Shown here one piece after another: positions 49,189 to 60,180 of a stretch of 64,000 bases of DNA. The DNA is taken from assembly GCA_034769895.1 (NCBI GenBank), contig CM068367.1:120007927-120071926 (forward strand), written 5' to 3'. Made by a program: the position numbers and the translations under genes. The notes under the pieces were generated by a model. That model searched no databases. It was given only the letters and a program-made list of their open reading frames with translations, and had not been told where the DNA came from. The number at the start of each line of letters is the position of its first letter. Position 1 is the first letter of the stretch. Origin of the DNA: Magicicada septendecula. Its lineage: Eukaryota > Arthropoda > Insecta > Hemiptera > Cicadidae.

Positions 49189-50390
49189 ATAACTTGGGGG
49201 GGGGGTGAAGCTTCACAAATTCAAGTGTGTAGTGAGACCATCTATATAAAATTAATAAAATATATACAAAATTAGAAAGTTTAGTAATAGTTCTTAGTTA
49301 GTAAACGAGGGACAATTTCATTTTTTAATGATCATCAAACCTTTCTTCAGTTGTACTTCCAGTTTTGCTTACCTAGAACAAATATACTGTAGCCCTGTAA
49401 GTATAAACAATTTCAGTTCTTCCAATTCTTATACCCAGTTTTCGTAAACGCATCCAATCCCGTAGGCACACTGTCACAAAATGCTCCGCAGTGGTAGCAG
49501 TAAGCCGAATCAGTCACAACAAAGAAATTTTCAAATTGCCAATCAGGCAATTTTCAAAGAAATTAAACAGTGTTACTCCTTTGGGTTTCTTATCTCCCAT
49601 TTCTCAGAACTTAGGAACACAAAAAACCAAAACAATCACAACAATAACGAATTAAGAAAGAGACATGCGATGTGTACTTTAACTGACTACATACACGTCC
49701 AAGTAATTGACCGCACTTGTATCAGTAATCATTAACAAATAACATTTCCAAACGGCCGTCTTTTAAGATTCGTGAACAAAGCCATCGACGTCTTGCACAG
49801 TAAGCCAGCTTTGTTCATCTTCCGAGTCTGTTACCCCTACCGTACTGCTCTCTTTTACACTGGCCTGTAGTGTTTGCGAAATTCTGCTGAACTGAAAACA
49901 GCGATAATCTCGAATCAAACAGTAAGCAATTAAGCACAGAGATGATGACTCAGAAAAATATGTGTGACAAAGAGAGGAAAGTAAAGAGAGCAAATTCTTA
50001 GCAGTACAGCTGCGCTTATTATTTCATTACGGTGTTCCAAAACAAGTCTTTGTTTGTGTAAAAGCCACGCATTATATTCCAGTTAATTAGGTCTCTAGCA
50101 TTTGTTTTTTTCGAACAGAAATATTATTTTGAAGTATATCATTCAAATCTGTTAAACATTTCCCTTACAAGTTTCTTCGAAAGAAATAAGAATAATAAAT
50201 ATATGGCAACTAGTCGTCTGATAACAGTACAGACGTTGATAAATAGTTCTTACTGTGCTAGCAAGCATAGAAACTGTCTCCTGTTTATTTTTTAGTTTTT
50301 ATTTATAACAACTGGAAACAATATTTTATAATGCTCGGACAATTGGGGGGGGGGAGTGCCCCCTTACCCCTCCCACCCAAGTTATGCCTG
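49189..50390. mobile_element. Non-autonomous hAT-like element inserted in a GT repeat
   Basis: The left end is CATAACTTGGGG plus a G run. The right end is CCCAAGTTATGCCTG, whose complement CAGGCATAACTTGGG has the CAG start of hAT elements. The right flank is TGTGTGTG (50391-50398) and the left flank is the GT run, consistent with an 8-bp duplication within a microsatellite. The left copy lacks the first few bases of the repeat. The 1.2-kb interior has only short frames of no recognisable family. Confidence 0.55.
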
Positions 50391-51654
50391 TGTGTGTGTC
50401 CAGTGGGAGGTTATTAGTACATAAATGGATCAAAAACACTATTGGCCCAACTTTAAGAGAATATTCAGTACAGCCATTCATTTTAGAAAAAATTGGCTGA
50501 AAGAGTAGTTCTAAGTGTCTTTACTTATGTGGTACAACATGTTGTTTACTTGGGACAAGATGACAGCAGTAACACTCCAGATTACTCATCCCCCCTTTTG
50601 GAGTTGATAAGTGAATCATCAAATCTAGTTTTTGTTAATAATAATTCGTGAGAATTGCTTGTGAAAGATCTCAAGTAGTTAATTATATTGAGAATATTGA
50701 TACATTTATATTAATTATTTACTACATACCACACTACCTTTTGATAACAACTGAATGATACTAGTAACCAAAGGTGATGGCAGTCTTACAGGCACATCAG
50801 TTTCAGTTGTTAGTTTTATAATACTAACTATTTTATGAATGTAATTTAGACTAATAGTATAGTACTGTAGGCTGTTCTGTTCATACTTTATCCTAATGAA
50901 TAAATAACATCAATTTTACTACGTTTTGGCTATTTCTCTTCTTTTCAAGTAATTACTTTTTTTTTTAAATTAAGACTACAAATTAAAAAAATATATATAG
51001 CTGTACACTGTAGTAGTGTTAAGAGAGATCAGTAAACATGAAACGTTTTGACAGCTATAACAGCGAACTAAAAATATGCCTCTTAATCCCAAGTCATTGT
51101 CTAACTTAGAGAATATTCCTGATCGGTATAAGAGAACTCTTGGTGGCAAAACTTTGAAAACGGATCAACAAATAAAATCTTAGACCTAAGACCAAACATG
51201 TAGTGTTCTGAATGCCATCTTTAACAAAACATGCAGTCACCCCTTTATTTTCGCACCCCATAGGTCGACTTTGAGATGTTTGTTTATGTGGATGTAGTGC
51301 TCATTTTATGAAAATCTTTTATTCATTTCAGTGTGAAAACGAGAGTACCACTCTTAATTCAATTTGATGGAAATATTTACAGACACATACATGATAATGT
51401 GGAGTAAAAAAAATCATACGAAACATTTATTGCTATCAGCATCTCCACACGATGGGAAAAATTTTAGTAGTCCCCTGCTGTCATTTATTTTATTTATGTG
51501 TAATGGAAGCTGTCATCTTTATTGTTTCATGATTTTGTTCTACTAAACATCTACTAATATAACCATTATATATACCTCACTTACCTTCATAATTACAACA
51601 AAATAAATAGCAAGTCATTTTATTTTTCTTTCAATTCTTGTAGTAGTTTTAGTC

Positions 51655-51701
51655 ACAAAAATCTAACCCCCCCTTCAGGAAATCCAGGCTGCACCCCGGT
51701 C
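51655..51701. mobile_element. Possible hAT terminus fragment
   Basis: The complement reads CCGGGGTGCAGCCTGGATTT then CCTGAAGGGGGG, in the style of hAT ends. No partner end or target duplication was found. Confidence 0.3.
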
Positions 51702-51957
51702 ATAAACTATTCAGTAGATGGGCTGTATGATGTACACAGCTGTAAAGGTTAATTGTGCAATACACTTTTTGTAAGGGTTCTTTATAAATATGACTACAAT
51801 AATTGTTTTTAGAAAATTTTATTGTACTTATAATTTATACTCATGTGGAGCTGGTTTCAGTAGCATTTCAATATCCGTATCACATGGTTTTTGTACATTT
51901 CTTTTTTTGGAATCCCGAAACATGCTTATGTATGTGATTCCTAATTTATTTCTTATA

Positions 51958-53296
51958 CAGGGTGATTCAAAAAGGACTTTACAACTTTGAAAGCATACAG
52001 AAATTTATTCAGATAAGTTACGGAGTCGGTTGAGGTGTCATTTCAAAGCAAAACACATCAAGTTTGTCATCCAACATTCATTGTGGTTCGATGTGGCTAC
52101 TACCAATTGTAATGCGGCATACATACCACCTGAAGTCGATTTCATTTCAGACTTTAGCCAGTAAGTCGGGCGTCACTTCTGCAGTGGCGGCGTTAATTCG
52201 AAGTCTCAGCTCAGCAGGTAAAGGTGGTACAAAAACCCAATCTTTAATGAAACCCCACAAGAAAAAATCTACCAGTATCAAATCTGGGGAGTGAGGTGGC
52301 CGTGCAATTGGACCTGCACGACCAATCCACCGACCTGGGAATCGGGTATCAAGAAAATCTTAGACTTCTACACGGTAGTGAGGTGGTGCCCCATCTTGCT
52401 GATAGTAAAGGTGTCCATCTTGGTCATCCTCGTCTAACTGAGGAATTAGAAAATTTTCTAGCATATCCAGATACACGATATCATTTATGGTTACCTCCTG
52501 GAAGAAGAATGGGCCGTACACTTTTTGTTTGCTAAGGCACAAAAAACATTAACCTTAGGGCTATCACGAATATACTGCAAGGTTTCATGGGGGTTTTCAC
52601 TACCCCATATTTGGCAGTTATGGGTGTTCACCTTGCCACTGATGTGAAACATTGACTAATCACTAAAAATTACATTGTCTAGGAATGTCTCGTTGTCTGC
52701 AATTCGATCAAACATTTCCACACAAAATTGCTGCCGAGCGATTTTATCTTCATCTGTAATGTGTTGAACCATGGTTAGTTTGTATGGCTTCAAGTGCAAG
52801 CGTTTACATAATATGCGCCAAACAGTCGGTTGTGGAATACCAGTCTCACATGACGCACGTCTAGTTGATTTGTTAGGACTACGAGAAAAGCTTTCTCTGA
52901 GTTGTTCTACAGATGCTTCAGGAACTTGTGGACGTCCTGGTGATTTTGCATATCGTACAGAACAACCAGTCTCAACAAAGGTTTGGTGCCAAGAGTAAAT
53001 TTTAGGCCTACTAGGAGGCTCCCTACTGTACTCCGTACGGAATTTACGTTGTGAACTGCAGTTGCTAATTGCGTATCGTGAAACCAAAACACACAGCGAG
53101 CACATTCCGCACCAGTAAAAGTAGCCATTTTCAACAAAAATGGTGACAGCGCTACTGGGGGTGTATTCGGTATTAATGGACTACGTGAGTCAAAACTTGA
53201 TGTGTTTTGCTTTGAAATGACACCTCAACCGACTAAGTTATCTGAATAAATTTCTGTATGCTTTCAAAGTTGTAAAGTCCTTTTTGAATCACCCTG
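51958..53296 (-). mobile_element. Tc1/mariner-superfamily transposon (DUF4817 type), 1.34 kb
   Basis: Terminal inverted repeats of more than 100 bp, starting CAGGGTGATTCAAAAAGGAC at the left and mirrored at the right (ending GAATCACCCTG). They are flanked by TA on both sides (51956-51957 and 53297-53298). They enclose one full-length but broken transposase on the minus strand. The arms are nearly identical, so insertion is fairly recent. It sits in the last intron of the host gene, 184 bp upstream of the terminal exon. Confidence 0.93.
52078..53128 (-). pseudogene. Mariner-superfamily transposase (DUF4817), broken
   Basis: Starts at ATG 53128 with MATFTGAECARCVFWFHDTQ, the usual start of this arthropod family. 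A helix-turn-helix region follows (SPNKSTRRASCETGIPQPTV). The catalytic core has NVIFSD (first aspartate), YYQQDGAPPHY (second) and PHSPDLIPVDFFLWG (third). It ends near HIEPQ at 52078, giving about 350 codons, normal for the family. Damage: a frameshift near 53050 after the first 25 codons, a TAG right after IFSD (near 52655), and a further frameshift near 52520. The intact inverted repeats would still let it be moved in trans by a relative. Confidence 0.92.
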
Positions 53297-53480
53297 TATT
53301 GTAATGAAGACTGTTTAATGAAGCATTAAAATACTTATTTAATTAATCAATAATATAATAAATAGGTCCCTATAAAACAAGAATTAAAAACTGTAGACTC
53401 TCTCTGACTATGCTGTGAAATATAAACTCATTCTTCATAAGAATTTGATCCATTTTTCATAATTTATTGTGTATACTCAG

Positions 53481-53669
53481 GAAAGAGAGCGCTCGGTTGA
53501 AGGGAACAGTGCAAACAATGGTGGAGTTGGAGTGAGTCGATGGATAGGCAGTTCACTACCTGGTACACCTCTGTCAACAGCAAGCCACCGTTCCAGTGGT
53601 GACAGCTACAGCTCCAGCGGATCTACTAGGCTTTTGCTTTCTGCCAGTGATAAGACTACACACGCTTAA
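53481..53669 (+). CDS. Terminal exon of the unidentified host gene
   Basis: The acceptor TATACTCAG ends at 53480. The exon encodes 62 residues and a TAA stop (53667-53669), in phase 0 with the exon at 40261-40382. The residues begin ERERSVEGNSANNGG, continue SRWIGSSLPGTPLSTAS and end in a serine-rich stretch with LLLSASDKTTHA. It is low-complexity, serine/glycine/threonine-rich, likely a disordered cytoplasmic tail with phosphorylation sites. GC content is well above the flanks. I do not recognise the protein. Confidence 0.75.
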   Translation, partial: ERERSVEGNSANNGGVGVSRWIGSSLPGTPLSTASHRSSGDSYSSSGSTRLLLSASDKTTHA

Positions 53670-53890
53670 GTCTTCTGTCTGTGACTAATTAATAATACTT
53701 GAGTCTTTCGTTTCATATAATTAGCATATCTGTATATTTGGGGGAAGAAAATATGTATAAATAGAACCATGACTTTTTTTATAATTTTTTTCTCAAGTAA
53801 ATAGGTAAGTATGTTAGAATCTCAAGAGTATTTTTTTGGTTGTTTTGGTTTTTTATTTTCTTTCAATAAATATAATTAAGCATTTATTCA
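53670..53890 (+). other. 3' UTR with polyadenylation signal
   Basis: Non-coding sequence after the stop, with AATAAA at 53865-53870. The cleavage site is probably within about 25 bases of it. Confidence 0.6.
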
Positions 53891-54669
53891 TATCTACATA
53901 TGACTAAAATCCAAAAATTTCCTTATAAACGTTTCCCATATTTCCATGTTGTTTTCTGTCATCCGACTTAAGAATTAAAAAACAAATAATTAACAACTAT
54001 TATAAGGTAAACTAGAAAACTGAAAACTTACAAGATTACTGTTTTTTAATAAACTTAAATATTTGGTATCACAAACAGCTTCATCAGTAATAGGGAATAC
54101 ATAAACTAAAAGGATAGAGGCCTCAATTATAAAAACTAGCTACAGTTTTTTAGTCTTTTTCAGAAAATCATCCTTGTGAATTTGACATTTACAGGCCCTC
54201 AAAAACTTGATGTGATCAGCTGTTGAATGACAAACTATCTTCTAAATCTGATTAATTCTATGACACAGCTATACAATTGTTGTGCAGTATGATACATAAG
54301 AATAATGGAGGTACAGATACTTTACCTGACAATCTCTCCCCAAACATATAATGCACCTTATCAGGTAACAGAATGTAATATTTCATTGTATATACTGACG
54401 AATTCCCATCCATCTTCTGGGAGAAAAATTGCACATGCTTAAGAGACGATTACTTTTGTAGTAAAACAGGAATAAACATCCAAATTACGTGTTCTCAAAT
54501 CTTATGTTCTCTGCATTTTCCTCAAAAAAAAAAAACTATGTATTTGTATTTAACAGAAAGAATTAACTGACATGACAGACCATTAATACTGGTGAAGTGA
54601 CCATTGGACAGTTTTCTACTTTTCATGAGAAATCAGTTTTTTTTCTTGTGGAAGGATTTGGCTTCACAC
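53891..54669. other. Unannotated intergenic DNA
   Basis: AT-rich, no supported feature. It lies between the two convergent host genes. Confidence 0.5.
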
Positions 54670-54725
54670 ATAATACATATAAAACAGGTTAATTACCTAC
54701 CGTCACGCTTTTTGAAATCCGAAAA

Positions 54726-54772
54726 CAGGATTACTCGAGTTTCGACACATTAAGTGTCATCTTCAGATCCTC
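54726..54772 (-). ncRNA. Hammerhead-like motif (left arm)
   Basis: Minus-strand complement of the motif at 55040-55084. Confidence 0.45.
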
Positions 54773-55039
54773 GATGAATATAAGTTAAAAATACATTTGT
54801 TGATGTATGCACATCCCGTCAGATAATAAAAACAACACAAACATAACAACAAAAATACTTAAATAATTTAACACATATTAAAACCGAGACAAAACAGAAC
54901 GAAAACACGATCCACGCGGCCGACGCGGACCTGCGCAGGAACATGTTATGCCACGTGTTTGTTGTTATGTTTGTGTTGTTTTTATTATCTGACGGGATGT
55001 GCATACATCAACAAATGTATTTTTAACTTATATTCATCG

Positions 55040-55084
55040 AGGATCTGAAGATGACACTTAATGTGTCGAAACTCGAGTAATCCT
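55040..55084 (+). ncRNA. Hammerhead-like motif (right arm)
   Basis: CTGAAGA (55045-55051), a hairpin TGACACTTAATGTGTC, then GAAAC (55068-55072). AGGAT before the core can pair with ATCCT (55080-55084) as stem I. No clear GUC follows GAAAC, so cleavage is uncertain. Confidence 0.45.
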
Positions 55085-55181
55085 GTTTTCGGATTTCAAA
55101 AAGCGTGACGGTAGATAATTAACCTGTTTTATAGTCTTAAAACGCTTTTGGAGGCAAATACAATGTTTAAATAATACATAT

Positions 55182-55744
55182 CTCAAAACGTTTAGTCAGT
55201 CCAAATATACTAACAGAACAAACTGTGTTGGGGACGTACTTTATATTAAAGGAACTACGTATTTACTATGAATTCAAATCAACTGGGCACACAGTTAGCC
55301 ACGTGTAATGTTTATAAGTTTTGAAAAGATTACATGAACAACTTAAGGTGAAAATTACTCTATTTGCCAATAACTCACATATCAAGGCAACACACTGCTT
55401 ATAAAGCACTGTATGAGAGGAATGTTTAATGAGAAAAATAACTGTGGTGGAATGTGATTACTACTGTCAGCTTTAAATGGTGTTCTATCACCAAAAGTAA
55501 AGCAAAAATTAAAAATGGATGCATACTGTCTACATCAAAAGTAATATAAAGTAACATGAAAATAATTTAGTAACTATATTACTTTTATACTGGAAAAACT
55601 CTTTAAACAGAATTCTTCAATAAATTATTTACCATTTTAAACGACACCAAAAGTGTTTCAACAAGTACAGTATGTAGTATTTTTATACTTGACAAAACAT
55701 TTATGAAACACTTTGTAAGGAACCAGATGAAATAAATGGGTTCA
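55182..55744. other. Unannotated intergenic DNA
   Basis: AT-rich; nothing supported. Confidence 0.5.
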
Positions 55745-56225
55745 AAATTACCTCTACAATTCAGCGGCGATTACCACATGGCTGTCGACTGGCTCGCACC
55801 CCTGACCGTCCAGTCACTGTTGCAAATGACTGTTTTCTTTCTGTTATGATGGATCTGTTTCATTTACCTAAATTCGTATTCTTAGTACACAATCTGAATG
55901 TACCGAGCCAAAGTCTGTTCTCTCACATGCGAGATTCTTTAACTGGTAAACTATTCTCATTTTATAAACATTTAATTTAAAAAAAAAAAATTACATTTGT
56001 AGTTAATTTTATAATAAACCATTTTAATTTTCAATTACCATTTTATATATTCCATTTTATACTATTTTAAATTAAATGTTTTATAATTTATTTGTATTTA
56101 TACTGATGTTGAGATATGTTAGATTTTATTATACTTTGTTTTATAATTTGTTTTGCAATTATCTACAATGTACTCTGTCACTGGTAGTTATGTTATAGCA
56201 AATAAATAAATATCATCATCATCTT
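55745..56225 (+). mobile_element. Possible LINE 3' end
   Basis: A GC-rich patch (55760-55835) ends in a short open frame. It is followed by AT-rich DNA and then AAATAAATAAATATCATCATC, like the simple-repeat tail of a non-LTR retrotransposon. No reverse-transcriptase motif is left, so the class is inferred from shape only. Confidence 0.35.
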
Positions 56226-56299
56226 CAGCAAGGATTAACAAAAAATGGTTTGTTCTGGTTCCAAGCAGATAGACTAGAGCTGGTCACTTCACCACCAAT

Positions 56300-56520
56300 G
56301 CCCCACACCTCTCCTTCCTTCCAGCTTATAATTCCATAGTTGGTTGGGGATGCAGCAGTCATTCATTCGATTAAGATGATCCAACCATTTTGGCTGATAT
56401 TTGGCAGTCCTTCCAAGTATACTCAAAATATCCAGGTCCTGCTATACATAGACATTTCTTTTGTGATCTTGAAGAGTATGTACTGCCATGTGCCTGAGAA
56501 ATCTCGTGTCATCAGCTTAA
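56300..56520 (-). mobile_element. Second copy of the LINE 3' segment
   Basis: Matches 41037-41245 in the same orientation: shared blocks include ATAATTCCAT, GGGATGC.GCAGTCAT, CCAACCATTTT, AGACATTTCTTTTG/CGACATTTCTTTTG and GATCTTGAAGAGTAT. Divergence is roughly 20%. A truncated copy of the same LINE family. Confidence 0.75.
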
Positions 56521-56525
56521 ATAAA

Positions 56526-57600
56526 ACTTCAATATTAGTATGATATTAATTATAATGATTAATTATTCTTTATAATGATCTGGACTGAGAGTCCAAATCT
56601 TTTGCGGCTTGAGTTGTTTTTCAAATTAAATTCATATTTTTTGATAACACATTCGTCAATTTAATCTAAATACCTTAGTAATTTCTCCTCCTTTTTCAAT
56701 TTACAAATGTCTACTGTTATTGTTGACAAATCTACTTCAAACAGTTAATCATTTATGATAATTTAAATATGTGACACGTATACGACAACTTCCCGTATCA
56801 AATGAGTTATTCATGTATTAATGAACAGGCAACAGATTAAATGCAATGGACATTAATTAAAACATATATTCTTATAAGCAGAAATGTTGACAAATTTTGA
56901 AGTACAGATATTAGTAATAACTGAACTAATTTTTAAAGGAACATTTCATCTACACCTGAAATAGGTAGCTATCTTCAGGTTAAAATACTTTTAAAATATA
57001 TATACACTCAACTATCATAAACACTACTCCATCACTCCAGTGGTAGTCATTAATATCAAATACTAATAAATACATAAGTAAATAAGTCAAACAACTTAGT
57101 TATTACAGAGTAAAGTGAACTTATCTTTCAAGTTGTTAAGTGAGCAGGTACCCTCAGAAAACACAATCACATAATGCACACCTCACAGAACACAAACACA
57201 AGGAGTGTGATAAAAGTTGCAAATGTAGCTGCTAAAATAATACCTCCCAAATGGGAGAAGCAAAAGTGAATTGCTGAATAAAACACTTAGCCCACTGCAT
57301 AAAGCACTAAGTACACTGTTCTGTAAAACTTTAATATTGTTTGAAACCAGATAATTTCAAATATTAACACATATTAACATTTCGTCTCATTAATACAAAA
57401 GTGTAAGAATACTAATATTAGAATTGAAACCACATTGAAGGAATTTTTTGCTGGAGTTTTATGTCCATCTTTATACAACTAGTTTAATATGGACTGGAAT
57501 TAATTCCACAAGAAAATCTAATCAGTGAAATGTCACTGACTACAAGTCTTGCCTCACACAGGAATATTACCGAATATAAAGCAACTACATATTACTTAAA
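56526..57600. other. Unannotated, includes 3' flank of the minus-strand gene
   Basis: AT-rich. On the minus strand AATAAA occurs near 57606 and could be the polyadenylation signal of the gene ending at 57672. Nothing else is supported. Confidence 0.45.
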
Positions 57601-57671
57601 CAATAAATTTATTTTAGTAAAGATGAACACAAATATACATTAATATACTAATCGATGGAATCACATTTATC

Positions 57672-57716
57672 CTACTCTGAAGATTCGTATTTGTCTTTTA
57701 TGTCCTTCCATTGTTT
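57672..57716 (-). CDS. Terminal exon of a second, unidentified host gene
   Basis: On the minus strand a long pyrimidine tract ending CTTTTTTTCAG precedes a short exon reading KQWKDIKDKYESSE and a TAG stop, in phase 0. The peptide is charged, helical-looking and typical of the C-terminus of a small soluble or mitochondrial protein. An AATAAA lies about 65 bases downstream (near 57606). Upstream exons are not recognised in the window; they may lie beyond the transposon-rich DNA to the right. The gene converges on the plus-strand gene ending at 53669. Confidence 0.55.
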   Translation of the reverse strand, partial: KQWKDIKDKYESSE

Positions 57717-58218
57717 CTGAAAAAAAGAAAAAAAAATCACATTATATTTAGGAAAAAAAAGTCAAACAAAAACATTGGTACTTTGTTTTCCCACAAATCT
57801 GATGAGAAACTATTTTCCATATAATTTTTTGGATATAAAGTTTCACAAATGTTATCAGATGTAATGGTCACAGTACACAGATGTGGCTCAATCAAGTTAA
57901 TAAAGAACTACAGATATTAAAGATATGCTAACTGTTAGTCATTTGAACACCCTTAGTTTCAAAAACAAACAAGTACTCATTTGTGTGTGCACACGCACAC
58001 ATATAAAGTGCCCAAGCGGCTGGCTGGCTACTAGCACCTCTCATACTACACTTTCTCCATGATTTTTTAAGTCTACTCTTTTTTTCTCATCAGTATCCAG
58101 AAGAATTCAAACAAACTTACAGAAATCGTTCCATACACCAGTGAGATGTTTCACAATGGCATTTAACAGTAATAGTGATGTGACTGTATGCTGTAATTAG
58201 AATCCTGATCAAGGATTC
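57717..58218. other. Probable intron of the minus-strand gene
   Basis: AT-rich; no further exon could be supported. Confidence 0.4.
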
Positions 58219-58915
58219 CAAGGGTCATTCCATATCAAGTCAACCAGGGGTCTGAACCTCAGTGTCTCAGATATTGATAATTTTTTGTATATTTGTTGTA
58301 CTTATAAAGTACTCAAAAATACAAAGTTTCAAATTTTTTTGTTGGGTAGTTTTTTTTTAAAGAGTTTTTAAAAACGGCACAAAATGCCATTTTTCACATT
58401 GTTTTGAAACAGAAAACAATGTATAATTAAGGAACCGTTAGACCTAGAAAGCTCTTTTATAGCTCATTTAATTTGATATGTAACACAACCTACTTTGAAC
58501 AAAAACCTTTTTTTTGAAATGTTTTCAAAAAACGTTTTTTTGAAAATTTCAAAAACACCATCATCTAATTTTTTCAAAAAAATATGTTATTTGTAAAGAC
58601 ATTGACTAGGAATATGCAAAGTTTGAAAGTGGAGAAATGATGGTTTTTTTTAACAAAAATTTAAAGGCATCATTGTGGAGGTCGTATTCACGTAAATTTG
58701 CATTACAATACCAACAGTTACATTTTATGTCATTTTTAGTTTGACTTAGTACCATAATGATAAATTACAAACAATTACTAAGACTTGCCTAAAAAAATTT
58801 TGATGAAATTAATCACCGTTTTAAAAGTTTTATGACACCAATTGATTTATTTTTCTATGCCACGCATGCTAGAATGCCATGTTCTCGAGCGCGCCGAGTG
58901 GCCGGTAGATCAACC

Positions 58916-58983
58916 AAAAAGTACCGGTGTCCGAGAAAATCTCGAAAAAGTACCGGTGTCGAAAAAATCTCGAAAACGTGCCA
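58916..58983. repeat. Short tandem repeat (about 2.5 x 28 bp)
   Basis: Unit AAAAAGTACCGGTGTC followed by GA(G/A)AAAATCTCG, two full copies and part of a third. Confidence 0.75.
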
Positions 58984-59418
58984 GCAAAGAATCTATAGTA
59001 ATAGAGTTAAAACGTAGAGACGTTATGGCGAGGCCGCTTCTATAGGCAGAGCGGCAGGAGAAATCCAAACACGAATGCGAGAGCAAAATGTATACAACAA
59101 CAAAGTTGTAAGCAATCGTAACGCGCACATCGATAACGACGCAAATTCTCTCACTCAGATCCGTTGTGTTTCATTCTCTGCCCAAGTTAGTTGTGAGTTG
59201 TGGTACAATATAGGTATAATATATAGTGTTAAATTGTACTGTTTTTTTTTTATTTTTTTTAAGAAACGTACTCTTATTTAATTTTCATTATAGCTGTTGT
59301 TGGTGTAGTACGTGTTTATACCGATTGTGAACGTGACCTAGTGAAAAGTTTTTGGAAAACTTCTATTTTGAAAATATTTACATTTTGGGTTCATTTTATA
59401 TTTGCTCATTTATTTACC

Positions 59419-60180
59419 ATGGCTGACAAAGATAAACTAAAACCAGAAAAATTAGCCACCTGGGCTGTGTTTTCAGTAAAATGCTGTAATCCTTTGAAGG
59501 AGACACACCATTTTAAGTCAGGCAACCTGCGGAATGTAACTAACTGGATGTGTACTTTAGGCCTCGAAGGTGTTGAGGAAGGAATGAAGGTTTGTGATGG
59601 TTGCAGGCTTAAAATTTGCAAACGGTACAAAAATAATTCAAATTCAAATGATGATGATAAATTGACAGGGGATAATAGTCAGGAAGATCGTAGCTATACA
59701 GATCCCACCTCATCATTAGACTATTTGAATAAATCACTGGAATCGGTAGGCGAGTCCCCAATAAAGAAAGAACAACTGAAAAGAGACTCATATGCTACAC
59801 AAAAATGTGATAAAGTTAAACTATCTCTTGAAAAGAATTTTGTCAGTACTAAAATTGTCAAGCCTGAAACTAAAGAAATTCAGGCTGAAAAAGATGAATC
59901 GGAAATAATAACACAGTTGAAAAAAAGTTCTTGACTACAACAAAGGGAAGTAAAAAAATGATTATACTTTCGGTTTTGCCACAAAGCTGGAGCCGAAGTA
60001 GAATTACAAATGAATTTGGTGTCAGTGATTATATGGCAAGAGCAGTGGAAAAATTAGTTAAAGAAAAAGGTGTCCTTTCAACTCCTAATCCCAAACCAGG
60101 TAAAACCCTAGACACAACAACAGTACAGATAGTTATTGATTTTTACAATTGTGATGACATAAGTAGTGTTAATGGAATAA
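59419..60180 (+). pseudogene. Cysteine-rich hypothetical protein, possibly transposon-encoded
   Basis: The start is ATG 59419 (MADKDKLKPEKLATWAVFSV). An N-terminal cysteine cluster follows: KCCNPLKETHHF, NWMCTLGLEG and VCDGCRLKICKRYK, with CxxC..C spacing suggesting zinc binding. A polar linker comes next (about residues 70-165). After an A-run at about 59918 the frame shifts by one. It continues as LSVLPQSWSRSRITNEFGVS and DYMARAVEKLVKEKGVLSTP, which looks like a helix-turn-helix region. The reading stops at DDISSVNG, where a Penelope element begins, so the C-terminal half is missing. I recall similar unnamed proteins as multi-copy in arthropods and cnidarians but cannot verify this here. 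No catalytic motif is visible in what remains. Confidence 0.55.

Larger units (their letters stand above)
40383..53480 (+). other. Last intron of the host gene, about 13.1 kb
   Basis: Starts GTATACTC and ends TATACTCAG. It contains LINE remnants, a pogo-like element, a solo LTR, a Penelope-tail fragment, a hAT-like element and a mariner. The intervening pieces (40383-41029, 47831-49163, 50399-51650) show no supported exon or other feature. Confidence 0.6.
54681..55170. mobile_element. Small Penelope-type foldback element with hammerhead-like motifs
   Basis: Near-perfect inverted repeats of about 173 bp (54681-54853 and 54958-55130) around a 104-bp spacer. An 11-bp target duplication, ATAATACATAT, flanks the element (54670-54680 and 55171-55181). 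The right side has an extra 40 nt (55131-55170). Each arm carries CTGAAGA, a hairpin and GAAAC. The arms share no obvious sequence with those of the element at 34851-36499 except this motif, yet the architecture is the same. Confidence 0.72.
58219..60180 (+). mobile_element. Candidate undescribed DNA transposon (left part)
   Basis: From about 58219 (AAGGGTCATTCCATATCAAG, then TCAACC) the character of the sequence changes, and the GGGTCATTCCATATCAA start looks like the terminus of a repeat. About 1.2 kb of AT-rich leader follows, including a short run of three related GTACCGGTGTC units (58916-58983). Then comes the cysteine-rich protein gene at 59419. The right end is not seen because a Penelope element interrupts it at about 60180. 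Superfamily unknown; the association of gene and terminus is inference. Confidence 0.35.

Noticed and set aside
56930-56985. Third hammerhead-like site (minus strand CTGAAGATAGC)
   Set aside because: No GAAAC follows a matching hairpin and no inverted arm was found.
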